From positions 62,001 through 126,000 of the forward strand of contig NZ_JBNNIX010000002.1 of the NCBI RefSeq assembly GCF_050269735.1: DNA of 64,000 nucleotides, given 5' to 3'. This stretch comes from Paenisporosarcina sp050269735 (lineage in GTDB: Bacteria > Bacillota > Bacilli > Bacillales_A > Planococcaceae). The position numbers were made by a program, and so were the translations under genes. Positions 32,504 through 42,334 of the stretch are shown in pieces. The notes below the pieces were generated by a model. The model saw only the letters and a program-made list of their open reading frames with translations. It was not told the origin of the DNA and made no database searches. Each line of letters starts with the position of its first letter. The first letter of the stretch is position 1.

Positions 32504-33490
32504 ATGACCTTAACATTTCATAAAGTTCACGGTTCAGGCAACACGTTTTATTTACATGAAGAAGTAGCAAACGCGGTTTATAATTGGCCTTTAACTGCAC
32601 AGAAAATGTGCGATCCTTCTAATGAAAATGGAGCGGACGGATTATTAATCATTTCACCATCGACCAAAGCGGATGCTAGAATGCGTGTCTATAATGCAGA
32701 TGGATCAGAAGCATCTATGTGCGGCAATGGACTTCGTTGTGTTGCAAGATTTGTATTGAGCAAGTCTGGTAAACAATCAGCAACGATCGAAACAATGAAA
32801 GCGATCTTAACTGTGCAAAAAGTAGATTCAATTTTTAACACAATTGATACATATGCAGTTGAAATTTCTCCGGTTTCATTCGAGCTGTCTTCACTGCCAA
32901 TGAACTATCAAAAAAACGAACAAATTATCAATAAAATAGTTCCGGAGTTTTCTGCGGATATTCACTTTACGGCAGTCTCAGTTCCGAATCCTCACTTAAT
33001 AGGAATTGTCCCTATTCAGTATATTGAAGATACAGGTTTTCAAGAACAACTTGCTGCATCATTTAATAGAGAAAATGACTTTTTCCCAGATGGTGTTAAT
33101 GTAAGTTTTGTGCACCCGGTTGATGAAAAAAGTATTTTTGTGCGTACGTATGAACGTGGAGTAGGTTTTACAAATGCATGTGGAACTGCAATGACTGCTT
33201 CGGCTTTGGTTTCTGCCACGATCAATCTTGTTCCTTACGGAGAAACAACTGTATATAATCCAGGGGGCTTCGTTAAGTGTGCGATTGAACAAAATGATTC
33301 TTCTACTCATCTATCATTGATAGGCAATGCAACGTTCTTTGCAACTTACAACGGAATGCTGACTGTTAATTATGAGTTCACCTATGATTCAAAAATTCTT
33401 CATGAGGCAGAAATTAATGAATACGAAGAATTAGAGCAACAGGCAAAACAAAAAGTAAAAGATGGATGGTCTAGCGAAGAGTACATGTAG
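32504..33490 (+). CDS. dapF: Diaminopimelate epimerase
   Basis: 328 residues, longer than the usual ~280 because of an extended C-terminus. The first catalytic Cys is in NADGSEASMCGNGLRCVARF and the second in YERGVGFTNACGTAMTASAL. The enzyme interconverts LL- and meso-diaminopimelate. meso-DAP feeds lysine synthesis and DAP-type peptidoglycan or spore cortex. TGGGGGG precedes the ATG. The diguanylate cyclase gene starts 13 bases after the stop and may be cotranscribed. Confidence 0.92.
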   Translation: MTLTFHKVHGSGNTFYLHEEVANAVYNWPLTAQKMCDPSNENGADGLLIISPSTKADARMRVYNADGSEASMCGNGLRCVARFVLSKSGKQSATIETMKAILTVQKVDSIFNTIDTYAVEISPVSFELSSLPMNYQKNEQIINKIVPEFSADIHFTAVSVPNPHLIGIVPIQYIEDTGFQEQLAASFNRENDFFPDGVNVSFVHPVDEKSIFVRTYERGVGFTNACGTAMTASALVSATINLVPYGETTVYNPGGFVKCAIEQNDSSTHLSLIGNATFFATYNGMLTVNYEFTYDSKILHEAEINEYEELEQQAKQKVKDGWSSEEYM

Positions 33491-33503
33491 GAGATGAAAG
33501 GGA

Positions 33504-35534
33504 ATGGAACATTTTTTCACTCAAGCACAGTTTGATTTATTATATGGAGACTCTTCAGATTTAGTGTTTTTTTTAATCCAAAGGGAACACTCCTTTGAAT
33601 ACTTATTTGTTAACCAAAGTGCTAGACTCATTTTTAAAGAAAACCCGATTCATTCAAACTTGCATGAAATGGTATCCGCTTCATATGGAGAAAAAATTCT
33701 TCAACACTACGTGCAAGCTATTGATGAGAAAAGGGTAATAACCTATCAAGACTTCTTTTTGTTTTCAGATGTTGAATTGGTAAATGAGACAATTGTTAAG
33801 CCGATCATCACGGATACTGCCACGTATATTTTGGCCAAGACAAAGGAAGTTTCAAACCAAAAGGAAATAGAAGAAAAATATCTATTTATGCAATCACTCC
33901 TAAATGCGAATGTGGATCCAACCATTGTTGTGACAAATGAAGGCAATATTTTCGACATGAATCCGAAATTTGAAGAAGTGTTTGGCTATCATTTGAAGGA
34001 GTGGCGTGGTAAACATTTTCTAAACTTACCTTTTGTACCTGTAAAAGAACGCAGTACGGTTGAGCATCTTTTTGATTCGAATTTACGGGGAGATGGTAAA
34101 TCTTCAGTGCTTGTCAAAAGAATGAAATCGACGGGTGACAAGGGAACGTTTTTAGTCAGCTATTCTCCGATTAAGAAAAACGGAGAAAATGTAGCCATGT
34201 ATATTTTGCTTCAGGAAGTAACGGATGAAGTGGCTTTAAAAGAGAGCCTTCGAAACACAAGACATATTCTAGAGAGTTATAAACGCGCCATTAGTAAGGC
34301 GGCTATGGTTTTAATGACCAATCGAAAAGGATACATAGTATATGTTAATGATTTGTTTGAAGATATCACAGGTTATTCCACAAAAGACATTGTAGGAAAA
34401 CATATCACCGTTCTTGAGGTTAACCAATACAACGACTTTAAAATGAAGCGTATGTGGAAAGATGTTTTTAAAAAGAAAATGTGGCGCGGAGAACTTCGAA
34501 ACCGAGCGTCAAATGGTTCGTTTTACTGGGGAGATACGACGGTTATCCCCTTATACAATGACCAGCACAATATTGAAAACGTTCTTATTATTCAATTTGA
34601 TATCACCGAAAAAAAGAATGTGATGATCGAGCTTCAATCAATCGAAAAAACATTTGGTCTTATTACTGAAAATACCAATGACTTAATTGCGATTACGGAT
34701 GAAAAAGGTCAAATTGTATATACTTCTCCTTCTCATGAAAGAATATTAGGTTTTTCCAACGATGATATGGCAAACAAGAAATTCAGTGATTTGTTGCCAG
34801 AGCATTTTATTCAAACTTGGGAAGATGACATTACAAACCGAGTGAATGAGGATCAAGAAGTTCGTTTGGAATTACAGTTCATTCGTAAAGATCAATCAAA
34901 ACTTTGGACGGAAACATCGATTGTTGCGGTAAAAGACCGTGAACAACCAGAGAAACTTCAACATGTCATTGTTTCAAGAGACATAACGGAACGCAAAAAT
35001 TTCGAAGAGCATCTTAGCTTTATGGCTTATCATGATAGTCTTACACAATTGCCGAATCGCAGTTATTTACTAAAAGAATTCCCTAAATTATCCAATAGCG
35101 CTGAAGTCAAAGAAACATCAATTGCCGTCCTTTATCTGGATGGGGATGATTTCAAGTCCGTCAATGACTCCTTTGGGCACGATGTGGGAGATGAATTTAT
35201 TCGTAAGTTTGGCGAAGCATTGTTAAAAAGTGTTCGACCACAGGATTTGGTAGCTCGAATCGGTGGAGATGAATTTGTTATTGTGTTAAATGATTTATCT
35301 CTGGATACTGATGAACGCATTGAAACAACGAATACAATCATTCACGAAATTAAGTCGTCCCTAAGAAAAGGATGGTCGATCAAACAATTGACTTTCCAAC
35401 CAACAACATCTATCGGCATTGCCTACTTCCCTGAGAACGGTAACAGCATTGATGAACTGTTGGAAAAAGCAGATGCGGCTTTATATGAAGTGAAACGCAT
35501 GGGTAAAAATCAATATGTTTATTATTTAGAATAA
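33504..35534 (+). CDS. Multi-PAS diguanylate cyclase (PAS-PAS-PAS-GGDEF)
   Basis: 676 residues, cytosolic with no membrane segment. At least three PAS/PAC modules are visible (about 125-245, 255-370 and 380-495, ending in DITEKK and DITERK), plus a weaker N-terminal one. The C-terminal GGDEF domain carries an intact GGDEF motif (about 587-591). An inhibitory I-site RPQD (R-x-x-D) sits five residues before it, so product inhibition is expected. There is no EAL domain. It should synthesise c-di-GMP in response to a redox, ligand or light cue sensed by PAS. No c-di-GMP effector is recognisable in the window. Confidence 0.92.
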   Translation: MEHFFTQAQFDLLYGDSSDLVFFLIQREHSFEYLFVNQSARLIFKENPIHSNLHEMVSASYGEKILQHYVQAIDEKRVITYQDFFLFSDVELVNETIVKPIITDTATYILAKTKEVSNQKEIEEKYLFMQSLLNANVDPTIVVTNEGNIFDMNPKFEEVFGYHLKEWRGKHFLNLPFVPVKERSTVEHLFDSNLRGDGKSSVLVKRMKSTGDKGTFLVSYSPIKKNGENVAMYILLQEVTDEVALKESLRNTRHILESYKRAISKAAMVLMTNRKGYIVYVNDLFEDITGYSTKDIVGKHITVLEVNQYNDFKMKRMWKDVFKKKMWRGELRNRASNGSFYWGDTTVIPLYNDQHNIENVLIIQFDITEKKNVMIELQSIEKTFGLITENTNDLIAITDEKGQIVYTSPSHERILGFSNDDMANKKFSDLLPEHFIQTWEDDITNRVNEDQEVRLELQFIRKDQSKLWTETSIVAVKDREQPEKLQHVIVSRDITERKNFEEHLSFMAYHDSLTQLPNRSYLLKEFPKLSNSAEVKETSIAVLYLDGDDFKSVNDSFGHDVGDEFIRKFGEALLKSVRPQDLVARIGGDEFVIVLNDLSLDTDERIETTNTIIHEIKSSLRKGWSIKQLTFQPTTSIGIAYFPENGNSIDELLEKADAALYEVKRMGKNQYVYYLE

Positions 35535-35538
35535 ATCT

Positions 35539-35576
35539 TAAAAGAACCGGTCCACAAATTGGAGCGGTTCTTTTAA
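35539..35576. terminator. Intrinsic terminator after the PAS-GGDEF gene
   Basis: AAAAGAACCG / CGGTTCTTTT stem with inner TCC/GGA pairs and a T4 tail. Confidence 0.75.
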
Positions 35577-35598
35577 AAATATAGAAAAGGGTGAAACG

Positions 35599-36273
35599 AT
35601 GGGAAGTCGCGTCTTATTGGTGGAAGATGAAAAAAACATCGCCCGATTTATTGAACTCGAAATGCGTCATGAGAATTTCGAGGTTGTCCATGTAGTATCT
35701 GGCAGAGAAGGGTTGGAAGCAGCCAAAACTCAGGAGTTTGACGTTGTCTTGCTTGATGTCATGCTACCAGAACTGAACGGAATTGAAGTGTGTCGACGAA
35801 TCCGTTCCTTTTCCCAAGTGCCTGTCCTGTTAATCACAGCAAGGGATGCCGTCATTGACCGTGTCGCTGGTCTAGATGCTGGAGCAGATGATTATATCGT
35901 CAAACCGTTTGCCATAGAAGAACTACTGGCTCGAATACGCTCCGTTTTAAGAAGATCAAGCAATGCAAATCATATGAATTCCCGCTTGCAGTTTAAGGAC
36001 ATTGTTGTTGACACAGATGCACATACCGTTGAAGTAAATAACCAAAATGTTGAACTGACTAAGACTGAATATGACTTGCTGGTTTATTTGATGCAACAAA
36101 AAAATCGGGTAGTATCAAGAGATTTAATTTTGGAGAATGTTTGGGGATATTTAGCAGACATCGAAACGAATGTGGTGGATGTATATATTCGTCATCTGCG
36201 AGCAAAATTGCCCAAACTTGCATCCAGTTATATTGAAACGGTTAGAGGGGTCGGGTATGTGATGCGTGAATGA
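35599..36273 (+). CDS. arlR: OmpR-family response regulator ArlR
   Basis: 224 residues. The receiver domain has acidic pocket VEDE, phosphoacceptor D53 (DVVLLDVMLPELNG), Thr in LLITARD and Lys in YIVKPF. The C-terminal winged-helix DNA-binding domain ends VYIRHLRAKLPKLASSYIETVRGVGYVMRE. Its stop overlaps the kinase start (ATGA). In Staphylococcus ArlRS controls surface, autolysis and adhesion genes; target genes here are unknown. Neighbours odhAB and murG match the staphylococcal arrangement. Confidence 0.9.
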   Translation: MGSRVLLVEDEKNIARFIELEMRHENFEVVHVVSGREGLEAAKTQEFDVVLLDVMLPELNGIEVCRRIRSFSQVPVLLITARDAVIDRVAGLDAGADDYIVKPFAIEELLARIRSVLRRSSNANHMNSRLQFKDIVVDTDAHTVEVNNQNVELTKTEYDLLVYLMQQKNRVVSRDLILENVWGYLADIETNVVDVYIRHLRAKLPKLASSYIETVRGVGYVMRE

Positions 36274-37676
36274 ATGTGTGGAAAAAGTTAAGCCAAACAA
36301 TCGCAACACAATCATTGAAGAAAAAATGGGCAATCAGTTCGGCAACCGCCATTTTTCTAAGTTTTGCAGCCATGAGCATCATTTTATATGTGGCTCTTAA
36401 AGGTTGGTTATATCAACAAGAAGAACAAGAAGTAAATCGAACCATGCAGGATTTAACGGATTTCTTTGAATCACAAGGTCCATTTTTGACCGTACAGGAC
36501 ATTCAATCGAACACAGGGTTAATGACATCTATTGTCGATAAAGATCAGACGGTAAGATTGTTGAATGCGGATGGAATTGAAGTCTTGCAAATCAATGATT
36601 CAGCGACTTTCAAAGAATTTGATGATATTGAAGTTCCTGAAGAAGGCTATGTGCTGACGAAAGAGAATAAATCGTTCATTTCTGCTATTGGAAATGTTCG
36701 ACTTGGACGTTTTAAAGGTTATATCCAGCTTGAACATCCCTTAAAGTCATTCCATTCTAGTAATAACTATATATTGACCGCTATGTTGTTATTTAGCGTA
36801 TGCGCATTGCTATTATCCGGTTGGATCGGTTACATTCTGGCTTCTTATTTATTAAAACCCCTTCAGGATTTAAAGATGACAATGGACGACGTCGTGGCAA
36901 ATGGTTTCGAAAAAGAGTTAACGATTTCGTACGACGCTAAAGATGAAATTGGCGAGCTGATCATTGTTTATGAAAGCATGATGGCCAAATTGAAGTATTC
37001 TTTTGAACAACAGCAACAATTCATGGCGGATGCTTCTCACGAACTACGGACGCCCATTCAAGTAGTCGAAGGGCATTTATCCCTGTTAAACAGATGGGGG
37101 AAAGATGATCCGGAGATTTTGGTAGAGTCACTTGGCATTGCCTTACGTGAAGTCAGTCAAATGAAAACGTTAATTGATGAGATGTTGGAACTGGCGCGCG
37201 GTGAACAAATGAAAGATCTTCCACCGACAAATATTATCGAGCACACTGAAGAAGTGATAGAAGAACTAGTTCAAGTTTATCCAACGACATACATTGAACA
37301 TGAACTTCCCGATGATCAAAATTTGAAAGTGCGAATAACCTCAAATACTTACCAGCAAATTATTCGCAACCTATTGATCAATGCAATCAGATACAGTCTA
37401 GAGCCTGCGCAAGTTCGTATTTCATATGAACTTACAGAAAAGAACGTTACGATTCATGTGAATGACAAGGGGATTGGTATAGAGCCGCAGCATGTAACGA
37501 AAATATTTGATCGATTTTACCGAGTCGATACTGCCAGATCACGAGATTTGGGGGGCAGCGGATTAGGATTGAGTATTGTCAAGATGCTTGTGGAGAATGC
37601 AAGAGGTTCCATTCATGTGACCAGCGAACCTGGTAAAGGGTCAACTTTTTCAGTCGTTTTACCTTTTTTAAAATGA
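36270..37676 (+). CDS. arlS: Sensor histidine kinase ArlS
   Basis: 468 residues. Transmembrane helix 1 (about 22-45), extracytoplasmic sensor loop (about 46-165), helix 2 (NYILTAMLLFSVCALLLSGWIG), HAMP domain, HisKA with phosphoacceptor His in DASHELRTPIQVVEGHL (about 257), and HATPase_c with N box (NLLINAIRYS), DKGIGIEPQ and GGSGLGLSIV. The phrase LNRWGKDDPEILVESLGIAL after the H box matches the ArlS branch. Partner of the preceding regulator. Confidence 0.92.
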   Translation: MNVWKKLSQTIATQSLKKKWAISSATAIFLSFAAMSIILYVALKGWLYQQEEQEVNRTMQDLTDFFESQGPFLTVQDIQSNTGLMTSIVDKDQTVRLLNADGIEVLQINDSATFKEFDDIEVPEEGYVLTKENKSFISAIGNVRLGRFKGYIQLEHPLKSFHSSNNYILTAMLLFSVCALLLSGWIGYILASYLLKPLQDLKMTMDDVVANGFEKELTISYDAKDEIGELIIVYESMMAKLKYSFEQQQQFMADASHELRTPIQVVEGHLSLLNRWGKDDPEILVESLGIALREVSQMKTLIDEMLELARGEQMKDLPPTNIIEHTEEVIEELVQVYPTTYIEHELPDDQNLKVRITSNTYQQIIRNLLINAIRYSLEPAQVRISYELTEKNVTIHVNDKGIGIEPQHVTKIFDRFYRVDTARSRDLGGSGLGLSIVKMLVENARGSIHVTSEPGKGSTFSVVLPFLK

Positions 37677-37817
37677 AGAAACCTTGTCTAAATGTCGAGT
37701 TATTTCGACTTAACGAAAAAGTTTGCCTAATTTACTAAAAAGCATTGTATTTTCCTACCAGAGTAGTAAGATTGAAATGGAAAAAATGTTCTGCCATTTG
37801 CATTGCGTTCGATTCCT

Positions 37818-37845
37818 TTGATATCAAGAACTAACGTGATAAAAT
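37818..37845 (+). promoter_or_regulatory. Sigma-A promoter of odhAB
   Basis: TTGATA at 37818, 16-base spacer, TAAAAT at 37840 with a TG one base before it (extended -10), 62 bases before the odhA ATG. Confidence 0.65.
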
Positions 37846-37907
37846 AATGTAGATTGTATTAATAGAAATAGGAAATGCCGCTTGGCAAAAGTTGGAGGGT
37901 TTTCTTA

Positions 37908-40715
37908 ATGTCAAAAAACGGGACACCGAATGGGTCACCATGGACTAAACTTTCTGGTCCGAATTTAGGTTATGTATTAGAAATGTACGATTTGTTCATG
38001 CAATCACCAGAATCTGTTGACGCGGAACTAGGTGAACTATTTAAACAATATGGCGCTCCATCTACAGATGAAAATATGGTCGATTTCTCTGCAGCAGGTC
38101 AAGTTGATCCGAACCATGTAGGAAAAGTATTGGCAGCTGTGCAATTAGCAGATGCTATTCGTGCGCATGGTCATTTAGCAGCAGATATTTATCCATTAAA
38201 TGATCGACCGAAAGATTCAACAAGATTGGATCCTTCATCATATGGATTGACGGAGTCTGATCTTATAGAAATTCCGGCTACTTTATTAATGAAAAATGCT
38301 CCAAAGGATATTCAAAATGGATTACAAGTAATCGAGCATCTGAAATCATTTTATACGGACAAAATTGCGTATGAATTTGCTCATATCATCAATCCACAAG
38401 AACGTCAGTGGATTCAATCTAAAATTGAATCATCATCAATGAAATTAACTTTATCAACAGAAGAACGCAAAGCATTGTTAAAACGCTTGTCTGAAATTGA
38501 AGGATTTGAAAAATTCATCCACCGTACTTTTGTCGGTGCAAAACGATTTTCAATTGAAGGGCTGGATACACTGGTCGTCCTGCTTGATGAATTAGTGCGT
38601 CAATCCGAGAAACAGAAAACAAAGCAGATTCTAATCGGTATGGCTCATCGTGGGCGTTTAAATGTCTTAACACACATTATTAATAAACCATATGACATGA
38701 TGTTTGCGGATTTTGCACATGTTCCGAACGAATCGTTCTTGCCAAAAGATGATTCATTGAAAATTACGAGTGGTTGGTTTGGCGATGTGAAGTACCACAT
38801 GGGTGCTACTCATACTGCAAAATCAGGTTTGAAAGTTAAACTTGCATATAACCCTTCACATCTTGAAGTTGTAAGTCCGATTGTTACTGGTCAAACACGT
38901 GCAGCTCAAGAAGAAACGACTAAAACTGGGGTACCTACTCAAAATTCAAAAGCGGCTTATTCCGTATTGATTCATGGAGATGCAGCATTCCCGGGTCAAG
39001 GTATCGTTACGGAGACGCTAAACTATAGCCGTATCCGTGGATTCCAAACAGGTGGATCCATCCATATCATTGCCAACAACATGATTGGATTCACAACTGA
39101 ATATTACGATTCACGTTCAACACATTATTCTTCGGATCCTGCGAAGGGCTTTGAAGTGCCAGTTGTACATGTTAACGCTGACGATGTTGAAGCAGTAATC
39201 GCAGTCGCACGTCTTGCATTTGAATACCGTGAGCAGTTCGGCAAGGACATCCTGATCGACTTAATCGGTTACCGTCGTTTCGGTCACAACGAAATGGATG
39301 AGCCGTTGGTTACAAACCCAACGATGTACCATGCTATTCACAAACATCCTACAGTGCGTGCAATGTACGGTAAGCAACTAGTTGCTGAAAAAGTTGTGGC
39401 AGAAGATGAAGTGAAAAAACTTGAATCTGAAGTACAAAAAACAATGCAGGCTGCATATGACCGCGTAAAAGAAGTGCCACATGCAGAACACCAGGATATT
39501 GTGATTCCGGAAGTCGTGTTAAATGGTTACCCGGAAGTTCCTACAGGTGTGAAAGAAGAAACACTTGTGAAAATGAATGCTGAACTATTGTCATGGCCTT
39601 CTGAATTTACGGCATTTAAGAAACTTGAAAAAATTCTTAAACGTCGTGAAGAACCTTTCAAAGGAAAAGGGAAAATCGATTGGGCTCATGCTGAAACTTT
39701 GGCATTTGGTTCGATTATCCAAGAGGGCAATCCAATACGTTTGACTGGTCAAGACGCACAGCGTGGAACATTCGCACACAGACATCTTGTGTTGCATGAT
39801 GAAAAAACAGGAGCTGAATTGGTTCCTTTACACCATATCTCGGATGCTAATGCTTCGTTCGTTGTTTACAATAGTCCATTGACTGAAGCAGCGGTTCTAG
39901 GTTACGAATTTGGTTATAACTTAGAAAACGAAAAAGCGTTAGTCATCTGGGAAGCGCAATATGGCGATTTTGCAAACATGGCGCAAGTTATGTTCGATCA
40001 GTTTATTTCTGCAAGTCGTTCAAAATGGGGTCAAAAATCAGGGTTGGTTATGTTACTTCCACATGCTTATGAAGGCCAAGGACCCGAGCATTCAAGTGCT
40101 CGTCTAGAGCGTTATTTGCAAATGGCTGGAGAAAATAACTGGACTGTTGCAAATCTATCAAGTGCTGCGAACTATTTCCATATTTTACGTCGACAAGCAA
40201 AAATGCTTGGAGAAGAGACGATGAGACCTTTAATTATCGTGTCGCCTAAATCCTTGCTTCGTCATCCTCTTGTTGGGGCTGCAGTTGAAGACCTTACAAC
40301 TGGTCAGTTTGAAACTATTCTCGAACAACCAGGTCTTGGCAAGCAAACAGATAAAGTGGAAAGAATTTTATTAGCAAGTGGTAAAATGGCGATTGATTTA
40401 GCTGATAAAGTAAAAGATGGTAAGGATTTTGACCATCTGCACTTGATTAGAGTTGAACAATTATATCCATTCCCATCTGAAAAAATTCAAGCAATTGTTG
40501 AACGTTATCCAAATGCGAAAGAAATCGCTTGGGTACAAGAAGAGCCACAAAACATGGGCTCTTGGACATTTGCTGATCCATATTTACGTGATTTGGCTGG
40601 AACGAAGAGTGTCAGATATATTGGCCGTGTTAAACGTTCAAGTCCAGCTGAGGGCGATGGTGAAACACATAAAATTGAACAATCCCGCATTATTGAAGAA
40701 GCGGTTTCACGTTAA
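37908..40715 (+). CDS. odhA: 2-oxoglutarate dehydrogenase E1 component
   Basis: 935 residues from ATG 37908, with GGAGGG upstream. The thiamin-dependent E1 decarboxylates 2-oxoglutarate and transfers the succinyl group to the E2 lipoyl arm in the TCA cycle. Recognisable parts: GMAHRGRLNVLTHIINKPY, GDVKYHMGATH, HGDAAFPGQGIVTETLN, the diphosphate-binding RRFGHNEMDEP, and the C-terminal LLPHAYEGQGPEHSSARLER. The lipoyl-domain-free N-terminus (LGYVLEMYDLFMQSPESVD) is the usual E1 start. odhB follows after 28 bases. Confidence 0.97.
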   Translation: MSKNGTPNGSPWTKLSGPNLGYVLEMYDLFMQSPESVDAELGELFKQYGAPSTDENMVDFSAAGQVDPNHVGKVLAAVQLADAIRAHGHLAADIYPLNDRPKDSTRLDPSSYGLTESDLIEIPATLLMKNAPKDIQNGLQVIEHLKSFYTDKIAYEFAHIINPQERQWIQSKIESSSMKLTLSTEERKALLKRLSEIEGFEKFIHRTFVGAKRFSIEGLDTLVVLLDELVRQSEKQKTKQILIGMAHRGRLNVLTHIINKPYDMMFADFAHVPNESFLPKDDSLKITSGWFGDVKYHMGATHTAKSGLKVKLAYNPSHLEVVSPIVTGQTRAAQEETTKTGVPTQNSKAAYSVLIHGDAAFPGQGIVTETLNYSRIRGFQTGGSIHIIANNMIGFTTEYYDSRSTHYSSDPAKGFEVPVVHVNADDVEAVIAVARLAFEYREQFGKDILIDLIGYRRFGHNEMDEPLVTNPTMYHAIHKHPTVRAMYGKQLVAEKVVAEDEVKKLESEVQKTMQAAYDRVKEVPHAEHQDIVIPEVVLNGYPEVPTGVKEETLVKMNAELLSWPSEFTAFKKLEKILKRREEPFKGKGKIDWAHAETLAFGSIIQEGNPIRLTGQDAQRGTFAHRHLVLHDEKTGAELVPLHHISDANASFVVYNSPLTEAAVLGYEFGYNLENEKALVIWEAQYGDFANMAQVMFDQFISASRSKWGQKSGLVMLLPHAYEGQGPEHSSARLERYLQMAGENNWTVANLSSAANYFHILRRQAKMLGEETMRPLIIVSPKSLLRHPLVGAAVEDLTTGQFETILEQPGLGKQTDKVERILLASGKMAIDLADKVKDGKDFDHLHLIRVEQLYPFPSEKIQAIVERYPNAKEIAWVQEEPQNMGSWTFADPYLRDLAGTKSVRYIGRVKRSSPAEGDGETHKIEQSRIIEEAVSR

Positions 40716-40743
40716 TACCGATTGATTAGAGGAGGAAAATATA

Positions 40744-42003
40744 GTGGCAGAAATTAAAGTACCCGAATTAGCAGAGTCGATTACAGAAGGAACAATCGCT
40801 CAATGGTTGAAACAACCAGGCGACACAGTTGAAAAAGGTGAATTCATCGTTGAACTTGAAACAGATAAAGTAAACGTTGAAGTCATTTCAGAAGAAGCGG
40901 GAGTAGTTCAAGAACTACTTGCTGCTGAAGGCGATACAGTTGAGGTTGGCCAAGTGATTGCTGTTGTTGGTGAAGGCACAGGTTCTGGAAGCACAACTAA
41001 GAGCCCAGTTGAAGCAGATCCTGCGGAAGCTGACGCACCAGTAAAAAATGTAGAAACAGCTCCTAAACAACAAGCGGCGGCTCCTGCTCCTAAAGAAGAA
41101 GCTTCTTCTACAGAGCGTACAATCGCAAGCCCAGCTGCACGTAAGCTTGCTCGTGAAAAAGGAATTGATTTACAAGCCGTTTCAACTGTTGATCCAATGG
41201 GTCGTGTACGAGTTCAAGACGTGGAGGCACATTCAAATGCTCCTAAACAAGCACCAGCAGCACCAGCGGCTCCAAAAGCAGCTCCTGCACCAAAACCAGC
41301 CGATGATCGTGTGAAACGTGAGAAAATGTCTCGTCGTCGTCAAACAATCGCTAACCGTTTGTTAGAAGTTAAGCAATCAACTGCGATGTTGACTACTTTC
41401 AACGAAATCGATATGACAAACGTTATGGCTTTACGTTCTCGTAAGAAAGATAAATTCTTTGAAGATCATGATGTCCGTTTAGGCTTCATGTCATTCTTCA
41501 CGAAAGCTGTTACTTCTGCACTTAAAAAATACCCATACGTTAACGCAGAACTTGATGGGGACGAAATCCTATTGAAACAGTTCTATGATGTAGGTATTGC
41601 GGTTTCAACTGAAGAAGGATTGGTTGTACCAATCGTTCGTGATACTGACCGTAAAAACTTCGCAGAAATCGAAGCGACAATCGGCGAGTTAGCTAAAAAA
41701 GCTCGCGACAAAAAACTTCAAATTTCTGATATGACGGGTGGATCATTCACGATCACAAATGGTGGAGTATTCGGTTCCCTAATGTCTACACCAATTTTGA
41801 ACGGTACTCAAGTAGGTATTCTTGGAATGCATACAATCCAAAAACGTCCAGTTGCTATCGGTGACGAAGTTCAAATCCGTCCAATGATGTACGTGGCTCT
41901 ATCTTATGACCACCGCGTAATTGATGGAAAAGACTCAGTTGGATTCTTGAAAACTGTTAAAGAATTAATTGAAAATCCAGAAGACTTATTGTTAGAGTCT
42001 TAA
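40744..42003 (+). CDS. odhB: 2-oxoglutarate dehydrogenase E2 (dihydrolipoyl succinyltransferase)
   Basis: 419 residues. Order: lipoyl domain (1-75, lipoylated Lys in ELETDKVNVE), an Ala/Pro linker, a peripheral subunit-binding domain (ASPAARKLAREKGIDLQAVS, about 130-165), another Ala/Pro linker, and the catalytic domain with His-Asp in SYDHRVIDGKDSVGFL. It forms the core of the complex with OdhA; E3 is encoded elsewhere. GTG 40744 has AGAGGAGG upstream. Confidence 0.97.
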   Translation: MAEIKVPELAESITEGTIAQWLKQPGDTVEKGEFIVELETDKVNVEVISEEAGVVQELLAAEGDTVEVGQVIAVVGEGTGSGSTTKSPVEADPAEADAPVKNVETAPKQQAAAPAPKEEASSTERTIASPAARKLAREKGIDLQAVSTVDPMGRVRVQDVEAHSNAPKQAPAAPAAPKAAPAPKPADDRVKREKMSRRRQTIANRLLEVKQSTAMLTTFNEIDMTNVMALRSRKKDKFFEDHDVRLGFMSFFTKAVTSALKKYPYVNAELDGDEILLKQFYDVGIAVSTEEGLVVPIVRDTDRKNFAEIEATIGELAKKARDKKLQISDMTGGSFTITNGGVFGSLMSTPILNGTQVGILGMHTIQKRPVAIGDEVQIRPMMYVALSYDHRVIDGKDSVGFLKTVKELIENPEDLLLES

Positions 42004-42013
42004 GAAATAGATT

Positions 42014-42049
42014 GCAGCTTCGCATTTACTTGCGAAGCTGCTTTTTTTT
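42014..42049 (+). terminator. Intrinsic terminator after odhB
   Basis: 11-bp stem GCAGCTTCGCA / TGCGAAGCTGC, 6-base loop, T8. Confidence 0.95.
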
Positions 42050-42116
42050 GTTTCGCTAATAAAGCGTGGTGGGAGAAACAGCTAGGTTCATTCGATTCAC
42101 AACAAGAATACTGATT

Positions 42117-42221
42117 TTGTACAACCTGGAGAGCGATTCTGTCTACCTGGAATCGAATTCTGTCAACCTGGAAAGCAAAAATGTCTACCTGGAGCGCAGT
42201 TCTGTCAACCTGGAGTCGAAC
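42117..42221. repeat. 21-bp intergenic tandem repeat, five units
   Basis: Five consecutive 21-base units starting at 42117, 42138, 42159, 42180 and 42201 of the form CTGTCAACCTGGAGNGCRATT, with a partial sixth at 42222. Both strands stay open across it because 21 is a multiple of three (plus-strand LESNSVN-type and minus-strand LQVDRIA-type heptads). There is no convincing ribosome-binding site, so I treat it as non-coding. Confidence 0.8.
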
Positions 42222-42276
42222 ACTGTCAACTTTTCTAAACAATCCTAAGTAGATCAGAATTATGATGGTTGGATTG

Positions 42277-42305
42277 TTGATAATCCGTAAGCGCTTGCTT
42301 ATACT
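42277..42305 (+). promoter_or_regulatory. Sigma-A promoter of the DUF6501 gene with a cre-like site
   Basis: TTGATA at 42277, 17-base spacer, TATACT at 42300. The spacer holds CGTAAGCGCTTGCT (42286-42299), which differs from the CcpA cre consensus mainly in its first base, so catabolite repression is possible. Confidence 0.6.
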
Positions 42306-42334
42306 AGAGAGAGTAAGAATTGAGGAGATGAATC

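Noticed and set aside
42117..42221. Possible CRISPR array
   Set aside because: Units are contiguous 21-mers without spacers and there are no cas genes.
42000..42248. Overlapping reading frames on both strands with heptad repeats
   Set aside because: Both arise from the 21-bp tandem repeat, neither has a ribosome-binding site, and they overlap a terminator; treated as a non-coding repeat.
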